Part shown: positions 33,752 to 43,258 of the stretch, piece by piece | How positions within the stretch are numbered: the stretch's first letter is position 1 | Layout: each line of letters opens with the position of its first letter | Origin: Anaerolineales bacterium UBA2181 | GTDB taxonomy: Bacteria; Chloroflexota; Anaerolineae; Promineifilales; UBA4811 | Direction of reading: 5' to 3' | Assembly (NCBI GenBank): GCA_002328075.1 | Contig: DCVT01000062.1 | Location: forward strand, 124,001 to 188,000 | DNA length: 64,000 nt | The notes under the pieces: model-generated | Seen by the model: only the letters and a program-made list of their open reading frames with translations | What the model was told of the DNA's origin: nothing | Database searches by the model: none | Translations under genes and position numbers: made by a program

Positions 33752-34564
33752 ATGGCAGAGATGACGGTGCGCGTGAACGAGCGGCTGGTTACTTTGAACG
33801 CCGGAACCCGACTGCGCGAGATCGCGGCCCGCGTGAAACCGGATGCAGACCTGGTGATCTACAACGGGCATCCGGTGGATGATGACCGGCTGCTGGCGGA
33901 TGGCGACACCGTTGTGCTCATCCGGCGCGGTGAGCAACCGGACCCGGAGGAGCTGGAGGCAGCCATGGTGGCCCGTCACACCCCGGGAGTGCATGCCCGG
34001 CTGCGGCGTGCCTGTGTCGGCATTGCCGGCTGTGGCGGACTGGGCTCCACGGTGGCGCTCTCGCTGGCGCGGGTGGGGGTTGGCCGGCTGATCCTGGCAG
34101 ATTTCGACGTGGTGGAACCCAGCAACCTGAACCGGCAGCAATACTTTGTCGACCAGATCGGGCAATACAAGGTGGAGGCGCTCTGCGCCACGCTGGCGCG
34201 CGCCAATCCGTTTGTGCAGGTCGAGAGCCATCGCTTGACGCTGACCCCGGAGAACATCCCGGCAGTTTTCGCGCCGGCCGACGTGATTGTGGAAGCGTTT
34301 GACCGGGCGGAAATGAAGGTGATGATCATCGAAACGGTCATGTCCCAGATGCCGGGACGGCCGTTGGTGGTCGGCTCCGGGATGGCCGGGTACGGACGCA
34401 ACAATGCCATTCAGACCGTGCAAGAGGGGAATCTCTACATCTGCGGCGACGGCGTGTCCGAAGCTCGGCCCGGTCGTGGCCTGATGGCGCCGCGGGTTGG
34501 AATTGCCGCCAACCATCAGGCCAACCAGGTGTTGGAGATCCTGCTGGGGGAGGACCTGCGGTGA
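33752..34564 (+). CDS. ThiF/MoeB-like E1 enzyme with a fused N-terminal ubiquitin-like domain
   Basis: 270 residues. Residues 1-65 are a ThiS/MoaD-like beta-grasp domain (MTVRVNERLVTLNAGTRL) without a terminal GG. Residues 80-270 are an adenylating domain with GCGGLGS at 93-99 and the metal/ATP residues of NLNRQQY. It would adenylate the C-terminus of a sulfur carrier, such as the ThiS-like protein encoded next. There is no CxxC zinc site visible. The frame runs upstream to 33644 but ATG 33752 fits the beta-grasp start. It could serve thiamine, molybdopterin or tungstopterin synthesis. Confidence 0.88.
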   Translation: MAEMTVRVNERLVTLNAGTRLREIAARVKPDADLVIYNGHPVDDDRLLADGDTVVLIRRGEQPDPEELEAAMVARHTPGVHARLRRACVGIAGCGGLGSTVALSLARVGVGRLILADFDVVEPSNLNRQQYFVDQIGQYKVEALCATLARANPFVQVESHRLTLTPENIPAVFAPADVIVEAFDRAEMKVMIIETVMSQMPGRPLVVGSGMAGYGRNNAIQTVQEGNLYICGDGVSEARPGRGLMAPRVGIAANHQANQVLEILLGEDLR

Positions 34565-34758
34565 TCAAGGTCAACGGCCACGACGCCGAGTGGAGGGAGG
34601 GGATGACCGTGCGGGATCTCATGCGGGACCATGCCTTCAAATCGCCGCGGATCATCGTCAAGGTGAACGGCACCTGGGTGCGCCAGAGCGATTGGGACAC
34701 TCATCACGTCCAGGATGGCGACGACGTCCGGGTGCTGCACATGATCGCCGGGGGGTGA
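34561..34758 (+). CDS. ThiS/MoaD-like sulfur carrier protein
   Basis: 65 residues with the beta-grasp fold pattern, ending IAGG; the terminal Gly-Gly is the site of adenylation and thiocarboxylate formation. GTG start overlaps the ThiF-like stop codon by 4 bp (GTGA), so it is translationally coupled to its own activating enzyme. Length and the MIKVNGHDAEW start fit ThiS or a MoaD-type protein; genes downstream (mobA) favour cofactor synthesis for molybdenum/tungsten enzymes but do not prove it. Confidence 0.85.
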   Translation: MIKVNGHDAEWREGMTVRDLMRDHAFKSPRIIVKVNGTWVRQSDWDTHHVQDGDDVRVLHMIAGG

Positions 34759-34774
34759 GGCCCTGGACGAAGTT

Positions 34775-35368
34775 GTGTCCGGCGTCATCCTGGCCGGCGG
34801 CGCCAGCCGCCGGATGGGCAACAACAAGGCACTGCTCCCGCTGGGTGGCCGGCCGATGATTGCCATCGTCGCGGAACGACTGCGAGCGGTGGTGGACGAG
34901 GTGATCATCGCGGCTGACGATGTGCAAACCTACGCTCCCTACGCCGACCGGTGCGTGCCCGACCGATACGCCGGGGTCGGAACGCTGGCCGGCATTCACG
35001 CCGGCCTGGCGGCTGCCCGCAACGACCTGGCGTTGGTGGTCGGCTGTGACATGCCGTTTCTGGATCCGCGGGTGCTGGAATGGTTTGTTCAGGCAGCCGC
35101 GGGTTACGATGTGGTGGTCCTGCGGCAGGGCGACATGGTGGAGCCGCTGCACGCGGCCTACCGCCGGACCGTTCTTCCCGAGATCGAGGCAGCGATCGGA
35201 GCCGGTCGTCGTCGGGTGATCTCGTTCTTTCCCGCGGTTCGCGTGCGGTCAGTGCTTCCGGCCGAACTGGTCGGCCTCGACCCGGCGTTGCGCTCGTTTC
35301 AGAACGTCAACACGCCGGACGAATGGCGGGCGATCAGCGCCGGTTCCCGGGGTGGGCCTACTGCATGA
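34775..35368 (+). CDS. mobA: Molybdenum cofactor guanylyltransferase
   Basis: 197 residues starting with GTG. The nucleotide-binding LAGGASRRMGNNKALL motif, the GCDMPFLDP metal/GTP site near residue 90 and QNVNTPDEW near the C-terminus are typical of MobA, which attaches GMP to molybdopterin to form the bis-MGD or MGD cofactor. It follows the ThiS-like gene by 16 bp. Its 3' end overlaps the convergent acyltransferase gene by 11 bp. Confidence 0.93.
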   Translation: MSGVILAGGASRRMGNNKALLPLGGRPMIAIVAERLRAVVDEVIIAADDVQTYAPYADRCVPDRYAGVGTLAGIHAGLAAARNDLALVVGCDMPFLDPRVLEWFVQAAAGYDVVVLRQGDMVEPLHAAYRRTVLPEIEAAIGAGRRRVISFFPAVRVRSVLPAELVGLDPALRSFQNVNTPDEWRAISAGSRGGPTA

Positions 35369-36260
35369 GCTCCGGCCAGATCGGGTGAAACAGCATCCAT
35401 TGGGACGGCCGGCAGCGGATCCACTCCTCGGCCACTGCCAACGCGCTTTCGGCCGTCAAGCGCGCGTCCTGTTTCCGATTGCCCGTGCGAGCCAACTCCA
35501 CCCTGCGAACCGGGCCCACGTGCAGGCGGCTATTCCCGGTTGGTTCAGCTTTGATCATCAGCAAGTCGGCGTCGGTGGAAAGCGCAAGCCGAGCGTACCC
35601 TGTGAATAGGTGAGTTGGCCGGCCGAAAAAGGTGACCAGCTCGCCTTCAGCCGGATTGGGCGGTGGCCGGTCGATCCCGGTTGCCACCACACCGCCTGCC
35701 CGGAGGCGCTGGAGCGCTGCTCGCGCCGCCTGCCCGCTGGCGGGCGTGACGATGTACCCGGCATCGGCCCGCATCCGGTTCTGCAATTCGTAGCCTCCCG
35801 GCGGCACGCCGTAAGAGATTGCCTGGATGGCATAGTCGCTCGCGGCAAACGCCAGCATGGCCAGGTCAAAGTTGCCCAGATGGGGCCCTACCAGCATGGT
35901 ACCCCGGCCGCTCGCCAGGTTCTGCTGGACCATCGCCACCAACTCGGGCGCAAAGGTGACAGCCTCGGCTACTGCTTCTCGCCCCTGTCCGACGCGGTGG
36001 TACAGATCATAGTATCCCCGGCCGGCGTTCCGCAACACCTCAGGAACAACCTGATCCAGTTCGGGCGCGTCAGTCGGCAATCCCCGTGCGACGCTCTGAT
36101 TGACCCGAATGCCCTGCACCAACGGCGAGCGGTTGTTGCGAGAAACCAGCCGGACGCCCAACTCGACCACGGCTTCGCCCACCGGGCGCGGCATGTTGCG
36201 CCCCAGCCACATGGCCAACCTAGTTCCTCTCTTGCTGACAAAAAAGGCCTGCAGGTCCAT
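35358..36260 (-). CDS. LpxL/HtrB-like lysophospholipid acyltransferase
   Basis: 300 residues from ATG 36260, which overlaps the upstream stop (TGATG). The family block GPHLGNFDLAMLA (near residue 140) stands where HX4D/E catalysis is expected, and GIDRPPPNPAEGE is like the second conserved block of lipid A biosynthesis acyltransferases. In an organism without a clear LPS pathway here, it may acylate another glycolipid or phosphatidylinositol-type lipid. A longer frame to 36353 lies inside the neighbouring gene and is rejected. Confidence 0.85.
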   Translation of the reverse strand: MDLQAFFVSKRGTRLAMWLGRNMPRPVGEAVVELGVRLVSRNNRSPLVQGIRVNQSVARGLPTDAPELDQVVPEVLRNAGRGYYDLYHRVGQGREAVAEAVTFAPELVAMVQQNLASGRGTMLVGPHLGNFDLAMLAFAASDYAIQAISYGVPPGGYELQNRMRADAGYIVTPASGQAARAALQRLRAGGVVATGIDRPPPNPAEGELVTFFGRPTHLFTGYARLALSTDADLLMIKAEPTGNSRLHVGPVRRVELARTGNRKQDARLTAESALAVAEEWIRCRPSQWMLFHPIWPELMQ

Positions 36261-36814
36261 CAGCGATCCAATGCCTTCTCGCAACTGAGGGCTGACAGCG
36301 ACCGCATCACGTCGTCCGAAAACGGGGCTGCCGGTCCCTGGTGAACCACCCACTCCGTGAGGTGGGGTTCTTCATGATGCCGAGCAATCAGGAGCACCCT
36401 CTCGGGACCGGCGGAATCGGCCGCCGCAGACCGTTTGTGCAAGGCAACGCACCAGACCTCCTCCGGCGGGAAAGGTAGCGCCACCGGTTCGCCGGCCGGC
36501 ATGATCGGCACGGTGTAGGTGATGGTGCCATACCCCGCGGGTACCAGCGTTGGCGTGTTCGCGGGCTCGTAGGTGTGGTCGGTCCGGAAAACGAGGCTGT
36601 CTCCAAGAACAGGGTACCGCCACGCCGGGTCGAGATTCCACGGCCGGCCGGCCCGCACCATTGCCTCGGAGACCGCCGTCGGTTCGATCCATTGAATATA
36701 CCTGTCCAGCGCGCGCCGCGCCGCGACCGGGATTCCCACGAGCGCCGCCACCCCCGCGACCACCAGGGCCAGCGCCAATGCCAGTGGCATCGTCACAAAG
36801 AGCACGCGTTTCAT
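36260..36814 (-). CDS. Membrane-anchored or secreted protein of unknown function
   Basis: 184 residues, ATG at 36814 with GAGGTG upstream. The N-terminal 25 residues are strongly hydrophobic (signal anchor). The rest is a soluble extracytoplasmic domain with no recognised family. Directly coupled to the acyltransferase gene (TGATG overlap), so the two probably share an envelope role. Confidence 0.7.
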   Translation of the reverse strand: MKRVLFVTMPLALALALVVAGVAALVGIPVAARRALDRYIQWIEPTAVSEAMVRAGRPWNLDPAWRYPVLGDSLVFRTDHTYEPANTPTLVPAGYGTITYTVPIMPAGEPVALPFPPEEVWCVALHKRSAAADSAGPERVLLIARHHEEPHLTEWVVHQGPAAPFSDDVMRSLSALSCEKALDR

Positions 36815-36853
36815 CTTGCACCTCGGCAGTGGCCTCATCGGTCACCGCCACTC

Positions 36854-36862
36854 AGTATACCA
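36854..36862 (-). promoter_or_regulatory. Extended -10 promoter of the 36814 gene
   Basis: Minus-strand TGGTATACT: a TATACT -10 (36859-36854) with the extended TG-G. No good -35. Expected start near 36847, leaving a 33-nt leader that contains the GAGGTG ribosome-binding site. Confidence 0.45.
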
Positions 36863-36983
36863 CACCCTCGGCCCGTCGATTGGGAACCACCGTTGATGCT
36901 ACACGACGCAGCTTGCACCTCGCGGAGGCGCGGACCGGCAGGTTTCGCTGTGCGTTGCCAGCAGGGGCCTGCGTCCCACCGGA

Positions 36984-38087
36984 TCAGAGCACGACGATGC
37001 GAGTACCGATCTGTCGCGTGCTCTGGACAAAGTCATCTTCGTACGGCGCGATGGGAAAAGTCCAGCGATAGATCCATTTGGCCGCCTCGGGACTGACGTT
37101 GACGCACCCGTGGCTGCGCGTCACGCCATAGTCGTTGTGCCAGTAGGTGCCGTGAATAGCCACGCCTTCATAGGTGAAAAACGTGTTCCACGGAACGCCG
37201 GGCAGGTCAAAGGCGTCGTCCTGGCCGGGTTCGCCGCCCTGCATGTGCCGCGATGGCTGCTTGAGAAGCACCGCGAAATCACCGATCGGCGTGCTAAAAT
37301 CCTCAACCCGCCCGTCGTCGTACCGAAAACGGGTGCCCGATGCACACCGAGTGAAAAAGACCGGTTGATCTCCCTGGTAGCAGATCACGGTCTGGCCGGC
37401 AAGGTTGATCTCGAGTCGTTTCTCCTCCAGTGGGACATGCGGGTTGATGGGTCTGAATTCCCACTCGGTGATGCGCCGAATCAGGTGTGCTCGAACCCAA
37501 TAGGTGGCAGCCGGCGGCAGTTCATCGTAGACCTGGTACCAACTCCCCCCGGCCGGATCGTCCCGGACCTGCAGGACGTGGTGCACGGTACCGTAGTACA
37601 GGTGGTGCTTGACGTCAGCGTCTCGCCGCGGCGCGATGCGGGCGGCAATCCGCGGCCGGCAGACTTCGCCCCAAAAACCCCATTCCGGCAGGTCCCGCTC
37701 GACCGGCTGCGGGCGGTGCACCGCCATGGGTTGCACCCAACCCGAGTGCACATAACCGTCGGGGACCAGGAACCATACGTTGTTGTGGCTCTGTGGGTGA
37801 TTGCCTGTCACCGCCGCCAGGACGGTAAAGGTTGCCTCGGCCGGCAACCAGCCAATCACGCGAGCCGAGTAGGATGGAGCCGAATACACCCCAAGGCCGA
37901 ATACCGCCCGGCCGGTTCTCCACTCCAAGTCCGTGTCCAGCTCGCCCGGGCCACTGGTCGCTGCGATCAGGCGTCGCGCGGGCATTCCCGCGGCCGTTAC
38001 CAAGGCAACCGCCAGCCGGAGAAACGCCCGGCGGGTGATGGATGCCTTTCTTGGCTGGCGGCTGTCCGGTTCTACAGCTCGGCGCAT
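36984..38087 (-). CDS. Tat-exported L,D-transpeptidase (YkuD) with SH3-like repeats
   Basis: 367 residues. The N-terminus carries SITRRAFLRLAVAL, a twin-arginine signal. Residues about 60-210 are two SH3-like modules (ARVIGWLPAEATF, PRIAARIAPRRDAD). Residues about 230-365 are a YkuD domain with HGTYWHNDYGVTRSHGCVNV, containing the catalytic His and Cys. It would form 3-3 crosslinks in peptidoglycan or attach proteins to it. A role as peptidoglycan-modifying enzyme in the envelope is secure; the exact reaction is not. Confidence 0.93.
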   Translation of the reverse strand: MRRAVEPDSRQPRKASITRRAFLRLAVALVTAAGMPARRLIAATSGPGELDTDLEWRTGRAVFGLGVYSAPSYSARVIGWLPAEATFTVLAAVTGNHPQSHNNVWFLVPDGYVHSGWVQPMAVHRPQPVERDLPEWGFWGEVCRPRIAARIAPRRDADVKHHLYYGTVHHVLQVRDDPAGGSWYQVYDELPPAATYWVRAHLIRRITEWEFRPINPHVPLEEKRLEINLAGQTVICYQGDQPVFFTRCASGTRFRYDDGRVEDFSTPIGDFAVLLKQPSRHMQGGEPGQDDAFDLPGVPWNTFFTYEGVAIHGTYWHNDYGVTRSHGCVNVSPEAAKWIYRWTFPIAPYEDDFVQSTRQIGTRIVVL

Positions 38088-38094
38088 GCTACCG

Positions 38095-38574
38095 CTAGCC
38101 GGGGTACTGCTCCCAACTGACGATGCCCAGGTCCTGGTCGTACACGAATTTGGCGCAGAAGAGCGGGCCCTGCGCCATCACCCGTGGGAAAAAGATGGCG
38201 TCGGACCCCGGGATGGGCAACTGCAGTACCTGCTGGACTGGCACCCAGGCGAGGTGACCCTCCGGACAAGCTCGCTCGGCGCAATGGAGCATCTCGCCGG
38301 TGACCTGGTGCACGACAAAGATAAAGATCAGCCACTGGTAATCGTGGCGCGTTGAGATCTCGGTGATGATCCCACGAAGCGCCGGGTTCCGGCCGATCAG
38401 GCCGGTCTCCTCGTACAGCTCGCGCAGAGCGCACTCCTGCGGGGACTCGTCGAACTCGAGTTTTCCGCCCGGGGCGATCCAGAGTCCCAGGTTGGGCTCC
38501 TTTGTTCGGTGCAGCAGCAGCACGCGGTCGTCCTTAACCACGTAGCACAGCGTCGCCAGGACGCGCTTGGCCAT
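38095..38574 (-). CDS. NUDIX hydrolase
   Basis: 159 residues. The NUDIX box is GGKLEFDESPQECALRELYEE plus a following TG (given here as GX5EX7REL-E-E), around residues 38-58. MutT-like N-terminus VLATLCYVVKDDRVLLLHRT fits an 8-oxo-dGTP or general nucleoside-diphosphate-X hydrolase. ATG 38574 is preferred; there is no clear ribosome-binding site and the upstream gene ends at 38586, so translation may be coupled. Frames extending to 39195 are shadows of the YIP1 gene. Confidence 0.88.
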   Translation of the reverse strand: MAKRVLATLCYVVKDDRVLLLHRTKEPNLGLWIAPGGKLEFDESPQECALRELYEETGLIGRNPALRGIITEISTRHDYQWLIFIFVVHQVTGEMLHCAERACPEGHLAWVPVQQVLQLPIPGSDAIFFPRVMAQGPLFCAKFVYDQDLGIVSWEQYPG

Positions 38575-38585
38575 CAAGGAAGGAT

Positions 38586-39878
38586 TCAAGGAAACAGCGT
38601 GGGAAACGGCAAGGACTGAAGGTCGGCCGGATTCAGGCCGGCCACAAGAACCAGGACCAGGACACCCAGGATGGCCATCAACCCGTACAGGGCAGAGGTC
38701 AACAGCAGAATACCGACGCTCCCCGGCCAGGATAGGCGGTGCGCGACCGCCAGCGCCTGGCCGTACATTGCCAGGGCATACCCCGCCGCCATCAACCCGA
38801 TGAGAACCGTACCCACCAGCGCAACAAGGTTCATCGGCAGTTGGTCCACTCTGGGTCCTACCATCACCGACCAGATCAGCGAGCCGACCCCGGCCAGAAA
38901 CCCGCCAACCAGGCTGCCGGCGGCGTAGGCCACCGATAGAAGCTGGGCGTGGACCACGAAACTGGCCCGGCCGCCCAGTAACCAGGTCACTCCGTAGACC
39001 AGTGTGGCCCAGAGGTAAAACTGGACCACAACCGCGACCCCGGCGGCAAGGCCGCCGCAGACGAATATGAGGGGTGTCGCGGTCAGGGATGTGATCATGG
39101 CCAATGGATTGGCGGCCAGCGAAACCGTGACGAGCGCAGCTGCCAGCGTACCGACAGACAGCGGAATGATGACGCCGCCAAGAACGAGGCCCCAAACAGT
39201 TCGCCCGACGGACGCGCTAAAGATCTCGTATTCGTACGCACCTCGCCCGTTGAAGGTCAGCGCTGCCATCCAGGCCGCGAACAGGGTGGACAGGCCTTGG
39301 GGCCGGGTGTCGTACTCGGCCACCAGCACCACCTCTTCTGGCTCGGCAGCCGGCGCATACTCCGCTGGGGAAGCGAGGTCGGCTGCCACCGGTGGTCGAG
39401 CGACCGATTGGCCGCATGCCTCGCAATGGTCGCGCCAACTCGCGACGGTCGCGCCGCAACGGAGGCAGATCACGTCATCCGCCGGCTGACCTTGGATCCC
39501 GCCGGCCGACGGTTCGACTGGCGGTGGCGCCGTGCTGACGTCATCAGCTCCCCGCGAGTCCTCTGTCCACTCGGCCACCTCGGGCTCGCCCACGGGTGAG
39601 GGCTCTGCCGGGTGGAGCTCCCGGAGTTTCTTCAGACCGAGTTGGGCCGCTCGGTTATCCGGGTTGATGGTGAGAGCGTTCTCCAGGCACAGGATCCGGT
39701 CGCCGGGCCCATCCACGACGCTGCTCAACCAGAGCCAGGCGGCCTCGTTGTGGTCATCCAGCTCGATGGCGCGCATGATCCACTTGCGAGCCGTCTCGGT
39801 TTCGCCCCGTTTCGCCGACGCTATGCCCTGCCCCAGCAGGCTTGAGGATTCTTCCACTGGCAAGCTGCTTTCCGCCAT
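38586..39878 (-). CDS. TPR/zinc-ribbon YIP1-family membrane protein
   Basis: 430 residues. The N-terminal region is a tetratricopeptide-like stretch (ARKWIMRAIELDDHNEAAW), followed by an acidic linker, a zinc ribbon (CLRCGATV...CEACGQ, about 137-157) and a C-terminal block of about five or six hydrophobic helices (about 230-425) that match YIP1 family proteins. The combination is common in Chloroflexota. Function is unknown; it may organise a membrane complex. Start ATG. Confidence 0.85.
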   Translation of the reverse strand: MAESSLPVEESSSLLGQGIASAKRGETETARKWIMRAIELDDHNEAAWLWLSSVVDGPGDRILCLENALTINPDNRAAQLGLKKLRELHPAEPSPVGEPEVAEWTEDSRGADDVSTAPPPVEPSAGGIQGQPADDVICLRCGATVASWRDHCEACGQSVARPPVAADLASPAEYAPAAEPEEVVLVAEYDTRPQGLSTLFAAWMAALTFNGRGAYEYEIFSASVGRTVWGLVLGGVIIPLSVGTLAAALVTVSLAANPLAMITSLTATPLIFVCGGLAAGVAVVVQFYLWATLVYGVTWLLGGRASFVVHAQLLSVAYAAGSLVGGFLAGVGSLIWSVMVGPRVDQLPMNLVALVGTVLIGLMAAGYALAMYGQALAVAHRLSWPGSVGILLLTSALYGLMAILGVLVLVLVAGLNPADLQSLPFPTLFP

Positions 39879-39931
39879 CTCCGCTCCTCAGCCAGGAACA
39901 CCAAGGTTGCCCCAGCCAACATCGCCCAAGG

Positions 39932-40612
39932 TCATGTTGCCGGAACCGTGGTGCCGGACAAACCGGATACCTGGACCAGGCCCTGCTTGACCGCCAGCAG
40001 CGCTACCTCGGCCGCATTATGCAGTCCGAGTTTCTTCATCAGGCTGTGACGGTGGGTCTCCACCGTTCGCGGGCTGATGCCGAGCACCTTGGCAATCTCC
40101 TGGGTGCTGGATCCCTGTGCAATGAACTTCATCACCTGCTGTTCCCGCGGTGTCAGGCGCCGCAGGGGCGAAGCGCTCACCTGGCGGGACCAGGCCAGGT
40201 ACCCCTGGATGATCGGGTCCAGCACAGCAGCGCTCAGAAATGGGTGTCCGCGATGAACCGCGCGAACGGCCTGCACCAGTTCGTCGATGGCTGCATCCTT
40301 GACAACATAACCCCGGGCCCCGGCCTGCAGCGCTTCCATCACCTGCTCCGGCGCGCTGTATTGAGAGAGCATGATCACCTGTGTTCCCGGAGCCTCCGCC
40401 CGGATCTGGCCGGTCGCCTCGATGCCGTTCATCTTTGGCATGGCAACGTCCATGAGGCAGATGTCGGGCCGCAATGCCAGCACCGCCGAGACCGCCTCCC
40501 GGCCGTTAGCGGCTTCACCGACGACGGATACCTGCCGCTCACGGCTCAGAACCATGTTCATGGCTTGCCTGAACATCAGGTGGTCCTCAGCCAAAAGAAC
40601 GCGAATACTCAA
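39932..40612 (-). CDS. NarL/FixJ-type response regulator (orphan)
   Basis: 226 residues from a TTG start with GAGGG upstream. The receiver domain has the phosphorylation Asp in DVAMPKMNGIE and the Lys in VVKDA; the LuxR-type HTH follows (LTPREQQVMKFIAQG, residues about 153-210). It would bind DNA when phosphorylated. No histidine kinase is adjacent in the window, so its partner is elsewhere. Confidence 0.94.
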   Translation of the reverse strand: MSIRVLLAEDHLMFRQAMNMVLSRERQVSVVGEAANGREAVSAVLALRPDICLMDVAMPKMNGIEATGQIRAEAPGTQVIMLSQYSAPEQVMEALQAGARGYVVKDAAIDELVQAVRAVHRGHPFLSAAVLDPIIQGYLAWSRQVSASPLRRLTPREQQVMKFIAQGSSTQEIAKVLGISPRTVETHRHSLMKKLGLHNAAEVALLAVKQGLVQVSGLSGTTVPAT

Positions 40613-40641
40613 ATCGACCCTCGCGCCACGCTAGGAGGGCG

Positions 40642-40670
40642 ATTGTAGCACGGCGAGATTGGCGCGTCAA
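40642..40670 (-). promoter_or_regulatory. Promoter of the response regulator gene
   Basis: Minus strand: -35 TTGACG (40670-40665), 17-bp spacer, -10 TACAAT (40647-40642) with extended TG-C. Expected start near 40635, about 23 nt before the TTG start. Confidence 0.7.
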
Positions 40671-40676
40671 AAGACT

Positions 40677-40705
40677 TTGGCGCTGCCGCGAGCTTTTGGT
40701 ACAAT
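40677..40705 (+). promoter_or_regulatory. Promoter of glmS
   Basis: -35 TTGGCG (40677-40682), 17-bp spacer, extended -10 TG-G-TACAAT (40700-40705). Expected start near 40712 and a leader of about 52 nt. The leader is too short to hold the glmS ribozyme. Confidence 0.7.
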
Positions 40706-40763
40706 CCGCCTTTGCCCATGGGGACTTGTGTTCCCCACTTTGTGGCGAGGAGGAGTGTTGCCA

Positions 40764-42608
<1,845 letters not shown>

Positions 42609-42796
42609 CCAGGCGGACTGCAGACGTGATATCCAGTACAAGGCGTTGATGATTGTTGACACTCGCTGTTCCGGGCCAGTTGCGCTACGCTGACCCCGGC
42701 AGAGGGTGCGTCTGTTGGTTTCTGACATTCAGGTTGGCCACGTCACCCGGGCGGTCCGGGGGAGAGTAGTTGGTCAAATCAATAGTGAGGAAGCGT

Positions 42797-43258
42797 ATGA
42801 AGGTGTTAGCATCCCGACCGGAACTCTGTGTAGCCTGCGGTGCATGCGAAGAATCCTGCGCCATGGCGTTTTTCAAGGTGCCCGAGCGTGACCGCTCGGC
42901 CATCCGCATCTCCGTATCACCCGAGCGCGCCGACCCGTTGATTGCCTTCTGTGACCAGTGCGGCGAGTGTATCGCTGTCTGCCCAACCCAGGCGCTCTAC
43001 CGGGCCAAGAACGGCATCATCCGCCTTCGCCGACAGGACTGCACCGGCTGCCTGGCGTGCGTTGGGTTCTGCCCCACCCTGGTCATGTACGTCCACCCGG
43101 ATGATACCGTTCCCTTTAAATGCATTGCGTGTGGAGTCTGCGTCAAGGAATGCCCGGCCGATGCGCTTTTCCTGATGGAAGTGGACGTTCCGGAGCCGGT
43201 CACCGAGCTGACTCGATCGATTCGATTCAAGACAGGAGAAGGAACCCATGGCAGTTGA
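42797..43258 (+). CDS. 4Fe-4S ferredoxin-type electron-transfer subunit
   Basis: 153 residues from ATG 42797, preceded by GAGGAAG. Four CxxCxxCxxxC-like clusters: CVACGACEESC, CDQCGECIAVC, CTGCLACVGFC, CIACGVCVKEC. This is a polyferredoxin-like partner that moves electrons for the aldehyde oxidoreductase encoded by the next gene, which it overlaps by 11 bp. An upstream TTG (42770) is less likely. The 188 bp between glmS and this gene hold a TTGACA (42656-42661) without a credible -10. Confidence 0.9.
   Translation: MKVLASRPELCVACGACEESCAMAFFKVPERDRSAIRISVSPERADPLIAFCDQCGECIAVCPTQALYRAKNGIIRLRRQDCTGCLACVGFCPTLVMYVHPDDTVPFKCIACGVCVKECPADALFLMEVDVPEPVTELTRSIRFKTGEGTHGS

Noticed and set aside
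33596..34516. N-terminal extension of the LysM protein across the ThiF-like gene
   Set aside because: ATG at 33595 has a perfect ribosome-binding site and begins a signal peptide; the extension is the antisense of ThiF.
38575..39195. N-terminal extension of the NUDIX protein
   Set aside because: Antiparallel-frame shadow inside the YIP1 gene; NUDIX start fits ATG 38574.
42656..42661. TTGACA upstream of the ferredoxin gene
   Set aside because: No acceptable -10 within 15-19 bp.
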